This document shows positions 11,940-23,400 of a stretch of 64,000 bases of DNA, piece by piece. This DNA is from Corella eumyota (lineage: Eukaryota > Chordata > Ascidiacea > Phlebobranchia > Corellidae), in the NCBI GenBank assembly GCA_963082875.1, contig OY720098.1, positions 1,240,001 to 1,304,000 on the forward strand, written 5' to 3'. Position 1 is the stretch's first letter. Every line of letters begins with the position of its first letter. The position numbers and the translations under genes were made by a program. Below the pieces are notes generated by a model. It did no database searches. It saw only the letters and a list, made by a program, of their open reading frames with translations, and was not told the origin of the DNA.

Positions 11940-13049
11940 TGTAATGCCTTTGTGACGTCATAATAATGCATCGTCTTTTTATCGCGTGATAGTGGTTTTA
12001 ATAAATTTCCGAAACTTTATTTTTTATGTTGCAAGATTATAAGGTTCTGTAAAATTATATTTAAATTAAATGGAACAAAAACATAAATTTTTTGGAAAAA
12101 AGTGGAAAAAAAAATTAATTCAAATTTTGTTAAATTCAGGAACAAATTTTATAACTGATACAAAACAGGTTAATTGTTGCCTTACAATAAGTTACTATGA
12201 TGTCACAGACCGACAACAGTCTAAAGGTGGTTACGTCACGCTTTTTTGAACGCCACCCATGCGTGAGTCACGTGGTTAGGTCTAAATTTATAGTTTAAGA
12301 TAAAAATATAAATTTTGGTTTATTTTAAGAAACAAACAGGAAACTGCATACCCGGATGTTGGTTTAAATATATTTTAAATTTAAATATAATTCATGCAAG
12401 TTATGCATTTTATTTCTAATTTTAAAGGAAAGTTACTAAACAAAAAGTATTTTTATTCTTTATAAACAAAATAAGATTATATTGCAAGTTTGTTAAAATA
12501 CAATTTTAGGTTATTTTGTTTAAAATATTACTTTCATATATTTAGAAATATTTTTATTTTTAAGTTAAAACGGAAACAAATTTTTGGTTTGTACTTTTTT
12601 TAAAGAATGTTTTGTAAATATTTTAAAGTCAATTTATTTTAGTTTGCTTAATGTGGTTAATTTTTAACTTTTATTTATTTTTAATTTTTTAATTTTTTGG
12701 TTAAAAAACTGTAAAATTAAAGAAATTGTTTCAATTTTTTTTGTTATTTTAGTTTGACCTTTAGTTCACTATAAGAGGTTTTATTACAATTTAGTGTTTA
12801 CAGTCAATACACGGTATACCGACCCTGTTTAGGGGAAAATATATTAAAAAATAAGGGGGCACTGAATATCACTAAAAACGTATTATTAAAAAAAAAATAA
12901 ATAAAAAAAAATTTTTAAAATGTAATTTTGTTTAGTTTTAAAATTAATAAAAAAAAAATTATACAAAGTTAATTGAAATTTAAAAACAAAATTACAAATA
13001 GTTTTTATATTACATTATCAACAAAATGAATTACAATTTTAAATTTGGT
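11940..13049. other. Intergenic AT-rich DNA
   Basis: No exon, SINE or tandem repeat stands out. It is A/T-homopolymer-rich, with one TGACGTCA at about 11,954. It separates the promoter side of gene A from the 3' end of gene B. Confidence 0.5.
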
Positions 13050-13055
13050 TTTATT
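13050..13055 (-). terminator. Poly(A) signal AATAAA for gene B
   Basis: AATAAA on the minus strand about 58 nt after the proposed stop of gene B at 13113. The close fit favours the chosen last exon. Confidence 0.6.
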
Positions 13056-13112
13056 ATATTACAAAAATAAATATCAATAAATTTTAATTTTACTGCTACT
13101 CGTCGCGTGCAG

Positions 13113-16100
13113 TCACCCGTAACCTTTCTTATCTATTTCAGTTTCGTCGAAACTCGACAACTTTTCACGAGGGATTTTCCCTAATTTACATAATTTACGA
13201 AAACTTTCGAAATATGAAAGCGAAACTGAGTTACCACAACATTTGCTTGTATTGCCTTATTTAGATGTTTTTAACTTTATTGGGTTAATGTCATTTATTC
13301 TAAGTTGATGATAATATATTTAATATTTAACTTTGAATTTATTTTAAATACTTTTATTCATTAAAAATTGATTAAAATAAATTAAAAATTTGGACATTAA
13401 TTTTTTGGTGTTTTTATTAGTTATTAAACTTTTGTTTGTTTGTATAATGTTTATGTTATATATGTGGTGTGAATATATTGTAGTTAAATTTTAAATGTTA
13501 TCTTTCACTATAGTAGACATTTTTGGTGTGTTGACATCTGTTATTATTTGTAATATTGTAAAAGCCCAAATATTTTATAAATATTAGGTCATTAATTTAA
13601 TTATTGCAATTAAAACTAATAAAAGCATGCAGTTTTTTGTTAATTTAAAACAAATTGCAATCAAAACTTATTAAAATAATTGTATTTTTTAAATTATTTT
13701 AAAACAAATTGCTAATTTACTATATGAATTTTAAATTAAGGGTACAAAACGGTTTAAGTGTAACGTAAAATACACGTAATTACGATTTATACTGGCGTAT
13801 TTAACGTTAACACTATGGTGTATAGTTGCTATTCTACTGTTAAGCTATATTGTTAGTAACGCAACATAGTTTAATTTGTAAAAATCACGTGGTGTTATGA
13901 TGTCACATGAACGCTATTATCTACAAATTCTCAGGAAAAAATGAAAAGAAATATTTGTCGAGTTTATATTTTGTTTAATCATATTTACAGAAAAACTAAT
14001 TTTTCATTAAAACAATTGAAATGAAGTTTAATAACCAAACAAAATAATCTTGTATTTAAATTTCAACGCCGTTCACACGGTGTGAAAAGTAAACTAGAAG
14101 GTGTGAAAACCTTTAGTGAAAATGTTTATTCCTAAATTTTGGTTCTTTTTTATCTATTTATATCACTTAATTAGGTTTAAAAAATTGTTTAATTTTTAAA
14201 ATTATAAAATTAGTTGTTTACCTTGAATGAATACTTATAGAATTGATTTTATTTTTAATTAGTTAAAACTATTTTTGGTAAATTTCAGTAAAATTTATTA
14301 AAGTAAAAAACCAAACAAAATGGTTACAAAGAAAAATTTATTTATAAAGCTTAAAAAATCGACAAAAAATTAACTTTGATTTTAGGAACTTTTCTGAAAA
14401 TCTAAAAAACATAAAATGAAAACGCTAAAACGTCTAAAAATATATATATATATGTAAAATACTAGTATAATAACTATGAAAGTGTAAAAAATGTCACGGT
14501 ATAAATGGTGTTTGTATAACTAAAAAAAAGGTGCACTACTATTACCATTATGTTGTAATACTTTTTATGAAGAAAATAAAATAATGTAAAATATAAAGTT
14601 TATAATATACAAAAATATACGATAAAAAGGTAAAAAAATGTAAAAAATTGACAAGTATTTATACCAAAATATGCCATTTTGTTTAATTCTAATTTTTAGT
14701 GAAACCAAATATGTTAAAATTTTTGGCTGTTTTTTTTGTTCTTATAAAAATATAATTTTTGGGGTCTCTATAGAGACAGTATAGTTAGGTACTTTTAGTT
14801 TCTATGGTATAATTCTGGTAAATATTCAATCGGTTGTATTTGAAGTTTGTAGAGTAGGATTCGTGTTTTTGTTTTTACATGATAGAGGTCAAACAATGAC
14901 CGTAGTAGTTACAAGCCCTGCATAAACGAAAGTCTAAAAATAATTTAAAATATTAGTTTTTTTTTAGGGTTTTTTACTGGATATAACAATAAAAAAATCA
15001 AAATTTGAAAATTTTTAACTATTTTATATTTTAGTCTTACTTTTATACTAAAAACTATATTTATTAAAAAAGCTATAAAAATCCATATATTTTTTTAAAA
15101 AGCATAAAAACTAGGCTAATTATACGTAAAAATCAATCAAAAATTATATTAAAAATAAAATAAAAATATTTATTATTTTAGAAAATCGAAAAATACACGA
15201 AAAATTAAAAACTTAATAAATTTGCTATAAAATATTAAATAATAGACGGACAATACTTTAAAATATGTTAATATGAAAAAAATCAAATTTTTGAAAGAAA
15301 AAATGACTAAAAATAATAAAACTTACGTCGGCGTTTTTTAAACGAATAACAATTTCTGTAACAAAAAAACTTCTGGCATTTCTTTGCTACACGTTTATTT
15401 GACCTTTTCGACCTTAAGTGACCTTCGTTGTTTTGACCTTCTGAACCAAGGTCATCTTTCTGCATGATTGGGTTGTTCTAAAATATATTTTTATTATTTA
15501 AAAATGATTTTTAATAGTATTTCATGTAGGTAAAATTAACCAATATTTTTAAAAAAATGGTGGAAAACAAAGTTTTTTTTTCAATTTTTTTTGGCTTTGA
15601 AAGTAAGATTGTATTAGGTTAATGTAAGTTTGCATTGAACCAAACCCTAAATATAGTCTGTGTGGTTGTAATATGATTTATATAGTAAAACAAAATTTGC
15701 ATAATATTACTAACTCTGTGGTTTTGGAAATAAGATCATATTTGGTTTTAAAAAATGTAAATTTACAGGAATTTTAAGTAAAGTTTACCTCAACCAGGTC
15801 AACTTGGACATTTTTGTTGGGTTTTTCTACATTGGATTCTTCTAAAAATAAATTAAAAAAGGTTAATTTTTAATCTAGCTTTTGCTTTTATTTTATTTAC
15901 TTAAAAAACAGTGAAAAATTCTGTTTTGGGTTGTTAGAAAAAAACGAAAATTGCTGATCCATCTTAATTAAATTTACATGCAGGTTTCAACCTCCAAAAA
16001 ATGTAATCTAAAAATCTAGTGATTTTCTTGTACAGTTAGTTTGTTTTAAAAATCTTTCTGTGGCTAAGTTTTGTTGAATATCTAACTTAAATATTTGTTT

Positions 16101-16304
16101 CTAGAAATTTTACATCATTAATTTTGTCATTTTTTTAACTTTTAAATAAATTAAATTGCCTTTTTACGTTTTTTTAAAACTTTTTAAGATTAAAAATTGT
16201 TTACCTTGTAGATTTTCTGCTATCTCTCTTTTTTGTGACGTTGTATTTGCACTTATGACGTCACAGAACACCAAAACAACACAAAACAATAACAATAACT
16301 TCAT
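13113..16304 (-). CDS. Gene B: secreted basic Cys-containing precursor
   Basis: Proposed minus-strand gene of four exons: 16304-16205, 15841-15789, 15477-15327, 13225-13113. Phases between exons are 1, 0, 1, giving 138 residues. Exon 1 encodes a textbook signal peptide (MKLLLLFCVVLVFCDVISA). Exons 2-3 give a polar acidic-to-neutral stretch, then a dibasic-rich run (RSKRSNKR) directly before VAKKCQKFFCYRNCYS and KKRR, as in a propeptide with a cleaved basic C-terminal product. The first three exons have good GT-AG signals. The last exon (ending DKKGYG) is less sure because its acceptor has a poor pyrimidine tract and the intron is 2.1 kb, but AATAAA follows the stop. Exon 2 is 53 nt, the same length and phase as in gene C. 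No family is recognised; an antimicrobial, cytokine-like or neuropeptide-like precursor are all possible. Confidence 0.6.
14764..14777. other. Perfect 14-bp palindrome
   Basis: GTCTCTATAGAGAC is a perfect palindrome inside the long last intron of gene B. It may be chance or the core of a foldback; nothing around it extends the symmetry. Confidence 0.3.
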
Positions 16305-16388
16305 TATTCCTAACACTTTTCTTGATTTTTTAAAAACTTATTTTGATCTAAAAACAACAGAAAACGTTTTGTAATCTTTTCTTACATG

Positions 16389-16426
16389 TGACGTCCTTAA
16401 AACTGACGTCATAACTGATGACGTCA
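16389..16426 (-). promoter_or_regulatory. CRE cluster upstream of gene B
   Basis: TGACGTCC (16389) and two perfect TGACGTCA sites (16404, 16419) lie within 40 bp, about 85-120 bp upstream of the gene B start codon. Another TGACGTCA at 16256 lies inside its first coding exon. The position fits a proximal promoter, but the palindrome is so frequent in this window that function is only suggested. Confidence 0.4.
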
Positions 16427-16690
16427 AGTAGATGTAGCTAATTTGTCTGTTTAACAAGAAAGTAAAACCGTGAATTTCAAGTTAACTTTAAACTGCTAAG
16501 GGGTGCAGTCAGGCGTAACCTACCGACAACAAATTTATTTTTCTTTGAAACCACGTGGTTGGAATAATTAAAATTAGTCAACAAAGCTCTTTGTGACGTC
16601 ACAAGAGTTAACTTTTTAAAAAATTATACGTTTAAAATTTTTTAATTTTTTTGCAAAAATACGGAAACATTTTTTTCAAATTTTTTTGAT

Positions 16691-16727
16691 CACGTGACCT
16701 GAGTTCCTATAAAATGTTGCACGTGAC
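16691..16727. promoter_or_regulatory. Two CACGTGAC E-boxes flanking TATAAAA
   Basis: CACGTGAC occurs at 16691 and again at about 16720, with CCTATAAAATG between them. The arrangement looks promoter-like, but no exon could be tied to it on either strand. Confidence 0.3.
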
Positions 16728-17504
16728 TCTTTTTAACAGTAATTGATTACGTTGCAGAATGTCACCTTAATTTTTGTTTTTAAATAAAACTCCTTAAATT
16801 AAAATCTTAATGGTTTTTAATTTAAAAAATTCGAAAAAAAATTTTTTTTTTAATAAATTTTTTTTTTCTTAAAATAATTTTTTAACTTTTTGACTCATTT
16901 TTTTATTTTTTTTAGTATGGCTTTAAAGTTTAGACTTTTTTAAATTTTTTTTTTATAATTTTTTTACTCTTTTAGTAAAATAGGTTAGGTTTTTTAAATT
17001 ATATTCTATCACTAGGTTTGCTTTTTTCAAACTCAATGGCTTTCGTTTAAGAAATTAACATTAATTTCGCTAAAAAAATAATAATTAACATTTTTTAGAC
17101 CAATTTCTATCATTTTTAATTTAATTTTAAAAATTTTTTTATTCTAAATTATTTTTATTAAATAGATCTACTTAATTTTGTTAACAAAATTAAAAACACT
17201 TCGCGAGAACGTTAAATAAAAAAACATTTAATTCATTTTTTTAACTTTAACTTTTAGACTATTTAGAACATTAGTTCCTGCTTTTTATTTTTCACGAACT
17301 CTGCGTAAACCTGAGTTGTTTTTACTTCACACTCCTACTTAAATACACCTTACCTTCATTATCTAAAATCTTTTATTTAAAGTTTACAAAACAATCGACC
17401 CTCGCTACTATTTGTTCCTCTTAATCTTTGTAACTAAGCTTAGTACCTGATTTAAGTTTAGAATTGTGTATTTTTTAGGACTTTATGGATTGTCGATTTC
17501 CTAT

Positions 17505-17660
17505 TTATATATGAAGCTTTTTAAACGATATATATATACACATATATATGTCCAATTTACAAGCCTACAAAATCTATAAAACTGCCGTTTGTGGCGCGCA
17601 GGAAAATTCGCGTGGGTAAATATTAGTTAAAGTCATATATTAGCAATATTTTTATACTCA
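17505..17660 (+). repeat. AAACTGCC short interspersed repeat, copy 1
   Basis: The conserved core reads CCAATTTACAAGCCTACAAA, then AAACTGCCGTTTGTGGCGCG, then CGTGGGTAAATATTAGTT. The same order of blocks recurs near 24.8, 36.4, 38.0, 42.05, 42.4 and 42.6 kb in either orientation. About 100 bp are conserved. No protein, B box or clear terminal repeat is seen, so it may be a non-autonomous DNA element. Confidence 0.55.
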
Positions 17661-20247
17661 AAAATTAATAAAGTTAGTGTCACGGAACACAAAAATGATT
17701 TTAACTTTAAATAATTTCACTTACTTTTTAAGTTATACAACTTTAAAAAAAATAAAACTAATTAAAAAAAAGAAAGGGGAAGCTCTGTTTGTGATGACGT
17801 GAAAGTACTAGCTTGCATACTACGCTACTTAGTACTCTTAACGTCACACAAAAAATATGGTAACCTGGTTTTTTATGTTAATTATTTTCCAGTATTTTTG
17901 AAAATTAAATTGTAAGTAGCACAGACATTTTTTAAAGGTTTTAAAGGCATTTTATGATTCAGTGTCAACCATACTAACATGCTATACATCACTTACAAAA
18001 TTGCAAAACTCTGTAACATAACACATTAAGAGTTGCGACCATATTATGTTCAGCGCGGGCTATCGACTAGTTATTATTAAAACACCTATTTTATATTAAT
18101 AAAAACAAAATTCTATTTTAAGTACACGTATAACCTAAAGTTATTTATTAGTATGACTTAGCCATTAGACAATTCTAATTGTCGTTTTTTTGTTACATTT
18201 TTAGTACGGTTTTATCATTTTGTCTCATAAGTTAATTGGGTATAAATATCAGCCAATATGGCGAATAAATAATATAAAAATATCTAGTTAAAAAAATTCT
18301 AAAATTGGCAACAATATTATTTTAAAGTAACTTAACCACATCAGGGCATTATTATAAGGTCTAACTAAACTAACCCAAAACTTAAATTTGCAAAAATATT
18401 GTTAAAAAAACAACTAACGGTACTATATACCAATGTTATTAGTCGATATGTCACATTATTCATAAATATTAGGTAATTTTACTTAGTATACCTATATAAC
18501 TATACTCAGTTCTATGTATTTTCAAAAACACACAAAATTGTTTCAAATCTTAACCCTTTTATACATTTTATAACTTCCGTTCAAAAATGATTGGAAATTT
18601 TACCCAAATATGACGTCATAGTCGCTATTATTTGTTTGCTCAGAAGAAAGGTTTTATTTTTATTCGGGTATTTTGAGGTTTAGGATAAATTTAAACTTTT
18701 GTTGCAACTGATAGAAGGTGGATTTAATAATATTTGTTTAATAATAACTCCGTCCTTTATACTAAAGATAAATTTTGTTAGTTTATCCATCTACATAAAC
18801 CGTGTTTTAGTTTATTATTACGTAACAAAAGAGACACGATTTTAAAAAGTAAAATTTTGAAATTTAAATACGAAATGGATTTTTTTGATTAAATAAAAAG
18901 TTTTTACTTAAATTTAACAAAATTTAATCTCATATTAGCATAATTATTGTTATTATGAATAACATAAAGTTGTTTATTTATTATTTCAATAAAAATTTGG
19001 GGTTTTATTTGGAAATAGATTTATTTAAATAAGAAATATATACAATAATCCAAATTCTACTATAGTGTATTTTCTATTCTTCTATTATAAATAACAATGA
19101 CAATTGTCAAATACAAATACCCTTATTGTTCGCTAACCCACTATCGGTTAATATTAGAATTTTCCGATATTTTAAATTAATAATAAAAAAAAAAATTTTT
19201 AAATTTGATTCGATTTTTGAAAACGTTTTTTAACTGAATCTATTTTAAATAATTTGTTGAATTTGAAGTTTTAATTTTAGAAACAAAACTCGATTTTTAG
19301 AATTTTTTTTTTATTTTTAGAATTTTTGCACTTTTTGCAACTCAAGGTTAAGCTATTTATAAGTTGTTTTGCATGACTGATTTCTGTACATATCTAAATT
19401 CTAGTATTTATAAAACCTTTTTTAAACAATTTGAAAATAAAAAAAACTTAAAATTCAACTGAAAATAAATATTAAAAATTTTAAAACAAAATTTTTAACT
19501 GTTCTTTAATACACTAAACTCAAATATCGATTTATACTAAATCCAACATTATTTAAAGATTAGTTTAGACTTAACGTTGCTACAATTTTAGTTTTAAAAA
19601 GATAAAGGTTTTAAAGTAACTAAAATCAACAAAAAGATGAAAAAGCTTTTAATTTCTATTCGGCCATGTTAAGCCAACAAAACGATTTTAAATTCAATAA
19701 TATCTTCGTTTGATTTATTTTTTATTTTTTTATGAGAAATATTTTCGATCCTTATTTGCATGTAACATATACCACACGCGAGCTTATTGTTTATGTCGTC
19801 ATAGAGATGTTTGTTTAGTCTCCGTGACGTCACAAAAGCCGGGTTTTATATTTCTTTTAACATTTAAAACAAACATTTTTGTGGTATAAAATCATTTTAT
19901 TACAGGTCTAATAAAAAAACGAACATAAAAAATGAATAAAAATATTATAAAAACTAAAAAATATTATAAGTATATGATTGACATTCTTAAATTTATTTAA
20001 TATTTGTTGTCACGATAATAAATAAAATATAAAAATTATTTCTTTTTGAACTTTTGCGTTGGTTTAAAAAATTGAAGAGTACAAAAAATACAAAAAATGA
20101 ATTAAATGTAATATAAAAATATAAAAACGTAATAATGAAGTTTATGACGTAATAAATCAGTAAAAAATAAGAAATAAGGTAGGTAAGAATAAAGTTAGAT
20201 CTTAGTATGACGTCACATGTAAAGCCATTGTTACATGTTCTTTTTGT

Positions 20248-20253
20248 TTTATC
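20248..20253 (-). terminator. Possible non-canonical poly(A) signal for gene C
   Basis: GATAAA on the minus strand about 170 nt past the gene C stop. No AATAAA is found within 400 nt, so the 3' end of gene C is uncertain. Confidence 0.2.
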
Positions 20254-20422
20254 TCAATTAGTTTGTGTCGTCATAATTATAGTGTTGATGACGTAAACTG
20301 AGGTAATTGAAATATGCGGTGTTCTTGACGTCATTTGGGTGTTAATTTGTGACGTCACCAACGCATCAAGCATGACGACAGTAACACGTCATTGTGACGT
20401 CATTAATAATTTACTTGTGACG

Positions 20423-23400
20423 TCACTCATAGCGGGGACACATGTTCTTATAAGTTGTAGGATGAAGAAAGGTTCCCGAACAAAAAATATTTTTACAACT
20501 TCGGCAAAATTTGATTCCTGAAAAAATTTAAAAATATTTTATTAATTAATTTAAATAATTAATTATTAGTTAATTTGTTAAAAAAATTAAATAAATTAAA
20601 ATCGTTTAATTGGATAATATGACGTCACTTTTGTGTTTTTTTTTCTTTAAAGCTTTTATGCTGCAAACTACTTTAAAATGACGTCATTAACAGAGTTCGA
20701 TATGACGTCATTAATAGAGTTCGATGTGACGTCATTGATAAATTTGGTTTTGACGTCATTAATGTATTTTTTGTGACGTCACGCTTGTATTTTGTTGTGA
20801 CGTCACGTATGTATTTTGTTGTGACGTCACGTATGTATTTGGTTGTGACGTCACGTATGTATTTTGTTGTGACGTCACGTATGTATTTTGTTGTGACGCC
20901 ACGTATGTATTTTGTTGTGACGTCACGTATGTATTTTGTTGTGACGTCACGTATGTATTTTGTTGTGACGTCACGGATGTTTGTTCTGACAGCATTTATG
21001 CACTTTATTGTGACGTCATTAATTTATTTTTTCAAACCCGGGGCGTAACTTTACACCTTTGTTTGTATAAACTCTTTAACGACGAAACATCGAGTTTTAC
21101 ATTTAAATCATTTATATAAATAGTGGTTATTGCATTTAAAGAGTTTTATTAAAAAAAATTGGATCGAGAAACAAGTTTTTTGTCACAATTTTAAACCCAG
21201 TTAACCGCAACTGATGTTAAATACATTCTGGAATGTTTTGTTCAAATTAAATGTCGTCATAGACTAAGATAATTGGAATTCTAATAAAAAGCTGATTATA
21301 CTTATTTTATTTTACAATATTGGCCAAAGCGTGGTATATTAATTTATGAATTGTTAGAATTGTATGGTATTAGTTATTTACAGTAAAATGGTTGCCAATA
21401 TAAGATGGTTAATTATGGTAACTTATGGTTTATTATAGTAACGTATGGTAATTATGGTAAATTATGGTTGATTATGGTACTTATGGTTGATTATGGTACC
21501 TTTTGGTTGATTATGGTAACTCATGGTTAATTATGGTAACTTATGGTTTATTATGGTAACTTATGGTTTATTATGGTAACTTATGGTTTAATTATGGTAA
21601 CTTATGGTTTATTATGGTAACTTATGGTTGATTATGGTAACTTATGGTTTATTATGGTAACCCATGGTTAATTATGGTAACTTATGGTTTAAAATAGTAA
21701 CGTATGGTTAATTATGGTAACTTATGGTTTAAAATAGTAACGTATGGTTAATTATGGTAACTTATGGTTTAAAATAGTAACGTATGGTTAATTATGGTAA
21801 CTTATGGTTTAAAATAGTAACGTATGGTTAATTATGGTAACTTATGGTTTAAAATAGTAACGTATGGTAAATATGGTAAATTATGGTTGATTATGGTGAC
21901 TTATGGTTGATTATGGTACTTTTTGGTTGATTATGGTAACTCATGGTTAATTATGGTTCTTTATGATTGATTACTGTAAGCTATGGACAATTGTGTGAAT
22001 TGGTTTATATTTTAGTAATGGTTGATAATTGGGGGATGGTTGATTATTTAGAAAATGGTTGATGATATGGTTAATTTTAATGGTTTTTAGTGACTTTGGT
22101 TTTAAAAGAAATTTTTATTTTTTTTTGAATTTACTTACTTTTTGGGTTTTTCAAATCTGCGCAGTTTTTCAGATTGCAATAAATGCAAACACAAATCTGT
22201 TTCACACTGTTTCGCTTTCTTCTTCTTCTAGAACGTCGTCTGTTGCCACGGTAACCAAGTAGCTAAAAATTGATCAACAAAAAATTTAAATTTAAAGTTG
22301 GTGATATACTAGTCACGGCATTGGGTTTTATAGGTCAGTTTCGGGTTGGAGCCGCGCCAATGTTTTATTATTTGCCCTTGAACCCGGCGTTTACAGATAG
22401 CTTAAACGCACCAAAAGGTCTCGGGTTCGAGTCGCACCAGTGCCACACATTCGCCCTTGAGCCTGGCGTTTACAGATAGCTCAAACACACCAAAAGGTTT
22501 CGGGTTCGAGTCGCACCAATGCCACACTATTCTCCCTTAAATCCTGCGTTTACAGTTAGCTTAAACACACCAAAAGGTTTTGGGTTCGAGTCGCACCAGT
22601 GCCACACTATTTGCCCTTGAGCCTGGTGTTTACAGATAGCTTAAACACGCCAAAAGGTTTCGGGTTCGAGCCGCACCAATGCCACATTATTCGACCTTGA
22701 GCCCTGCGTTTACAGATAGCTTAAACACGCCAAGAGGTTTCGGGTTCGAGCCGCACCAATGCCACATTATTTGACCTTGAGCCCAGCTTTTACTGATAGC
22801 TTAAACACACCAATAGGTTTCGAGTTCGAGCCGCACCAATGCCACACTATTCGCCCTTGAGCCCAGCTTTTACAAATAGCTTAAACACGTCACAACAGCA
22901 AACCCTTTAATAAAACTAAGTTAAAATGGACCAAACTTTAAAATTTTAAACATTTTTTATCTCAAATAATTAAGTTGCATGTTTAATATATGTTTAAATA
23001 GACAGAATGTTTAGCTTTAATTTTAGTACAAAAAGTAATTGTTAAAAATAACAATAGGTTTTGTGTAATGTTAATGTTAAGTAAACAATAAAACAATTAT
23101 ATATTCACCTTTCTACCAGACGGATTATACAATTCAATACTGTAGGAATTTTCAGAGTTTGCTAAAAAAATAAAATTTAATTAAAATTTAAATGATTTTA
23201 AAAATCAAAATATTGTTGTCGATAAAATTCTAGTAGTTTTAAATTAATATTTATATTTTCTATTCATAAGGATTTTTAAATAGCGAATTTCTTATTACTA
23301 GAAAACTAAAATTTAAATAAGGTTTTTGTGTTTTGGCATTAACTTTATTTAAATAACTCGGGCTAACGCTTCAGTAAGCTTGAAAGAATATACATTAGAC

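Larger units (their letters stand above)
16730..20400. other. Gene-free AT-rich stretch between genes B and C
   Basis: I see no supportable exon. The stretch holds long A/T runs, a TATATA tract near 17,530-17,550, one copy of the AAACTGCC repeat (17,505-17,660) and TGACGTCA at about 18,610, 19,823, 20,207, 20,328, 20,349 and 20,395. The last of these lie just 3' of gene C. Confidence 0.5.

Noticed and set aside
20759-21048. Open frames of 78-91 codons on both strands with repeated VTS motifs
   Set aside because: They exist only because the 24-bp unit is a multiple of three and lacks stops; the region is a minisatellite in an intron.
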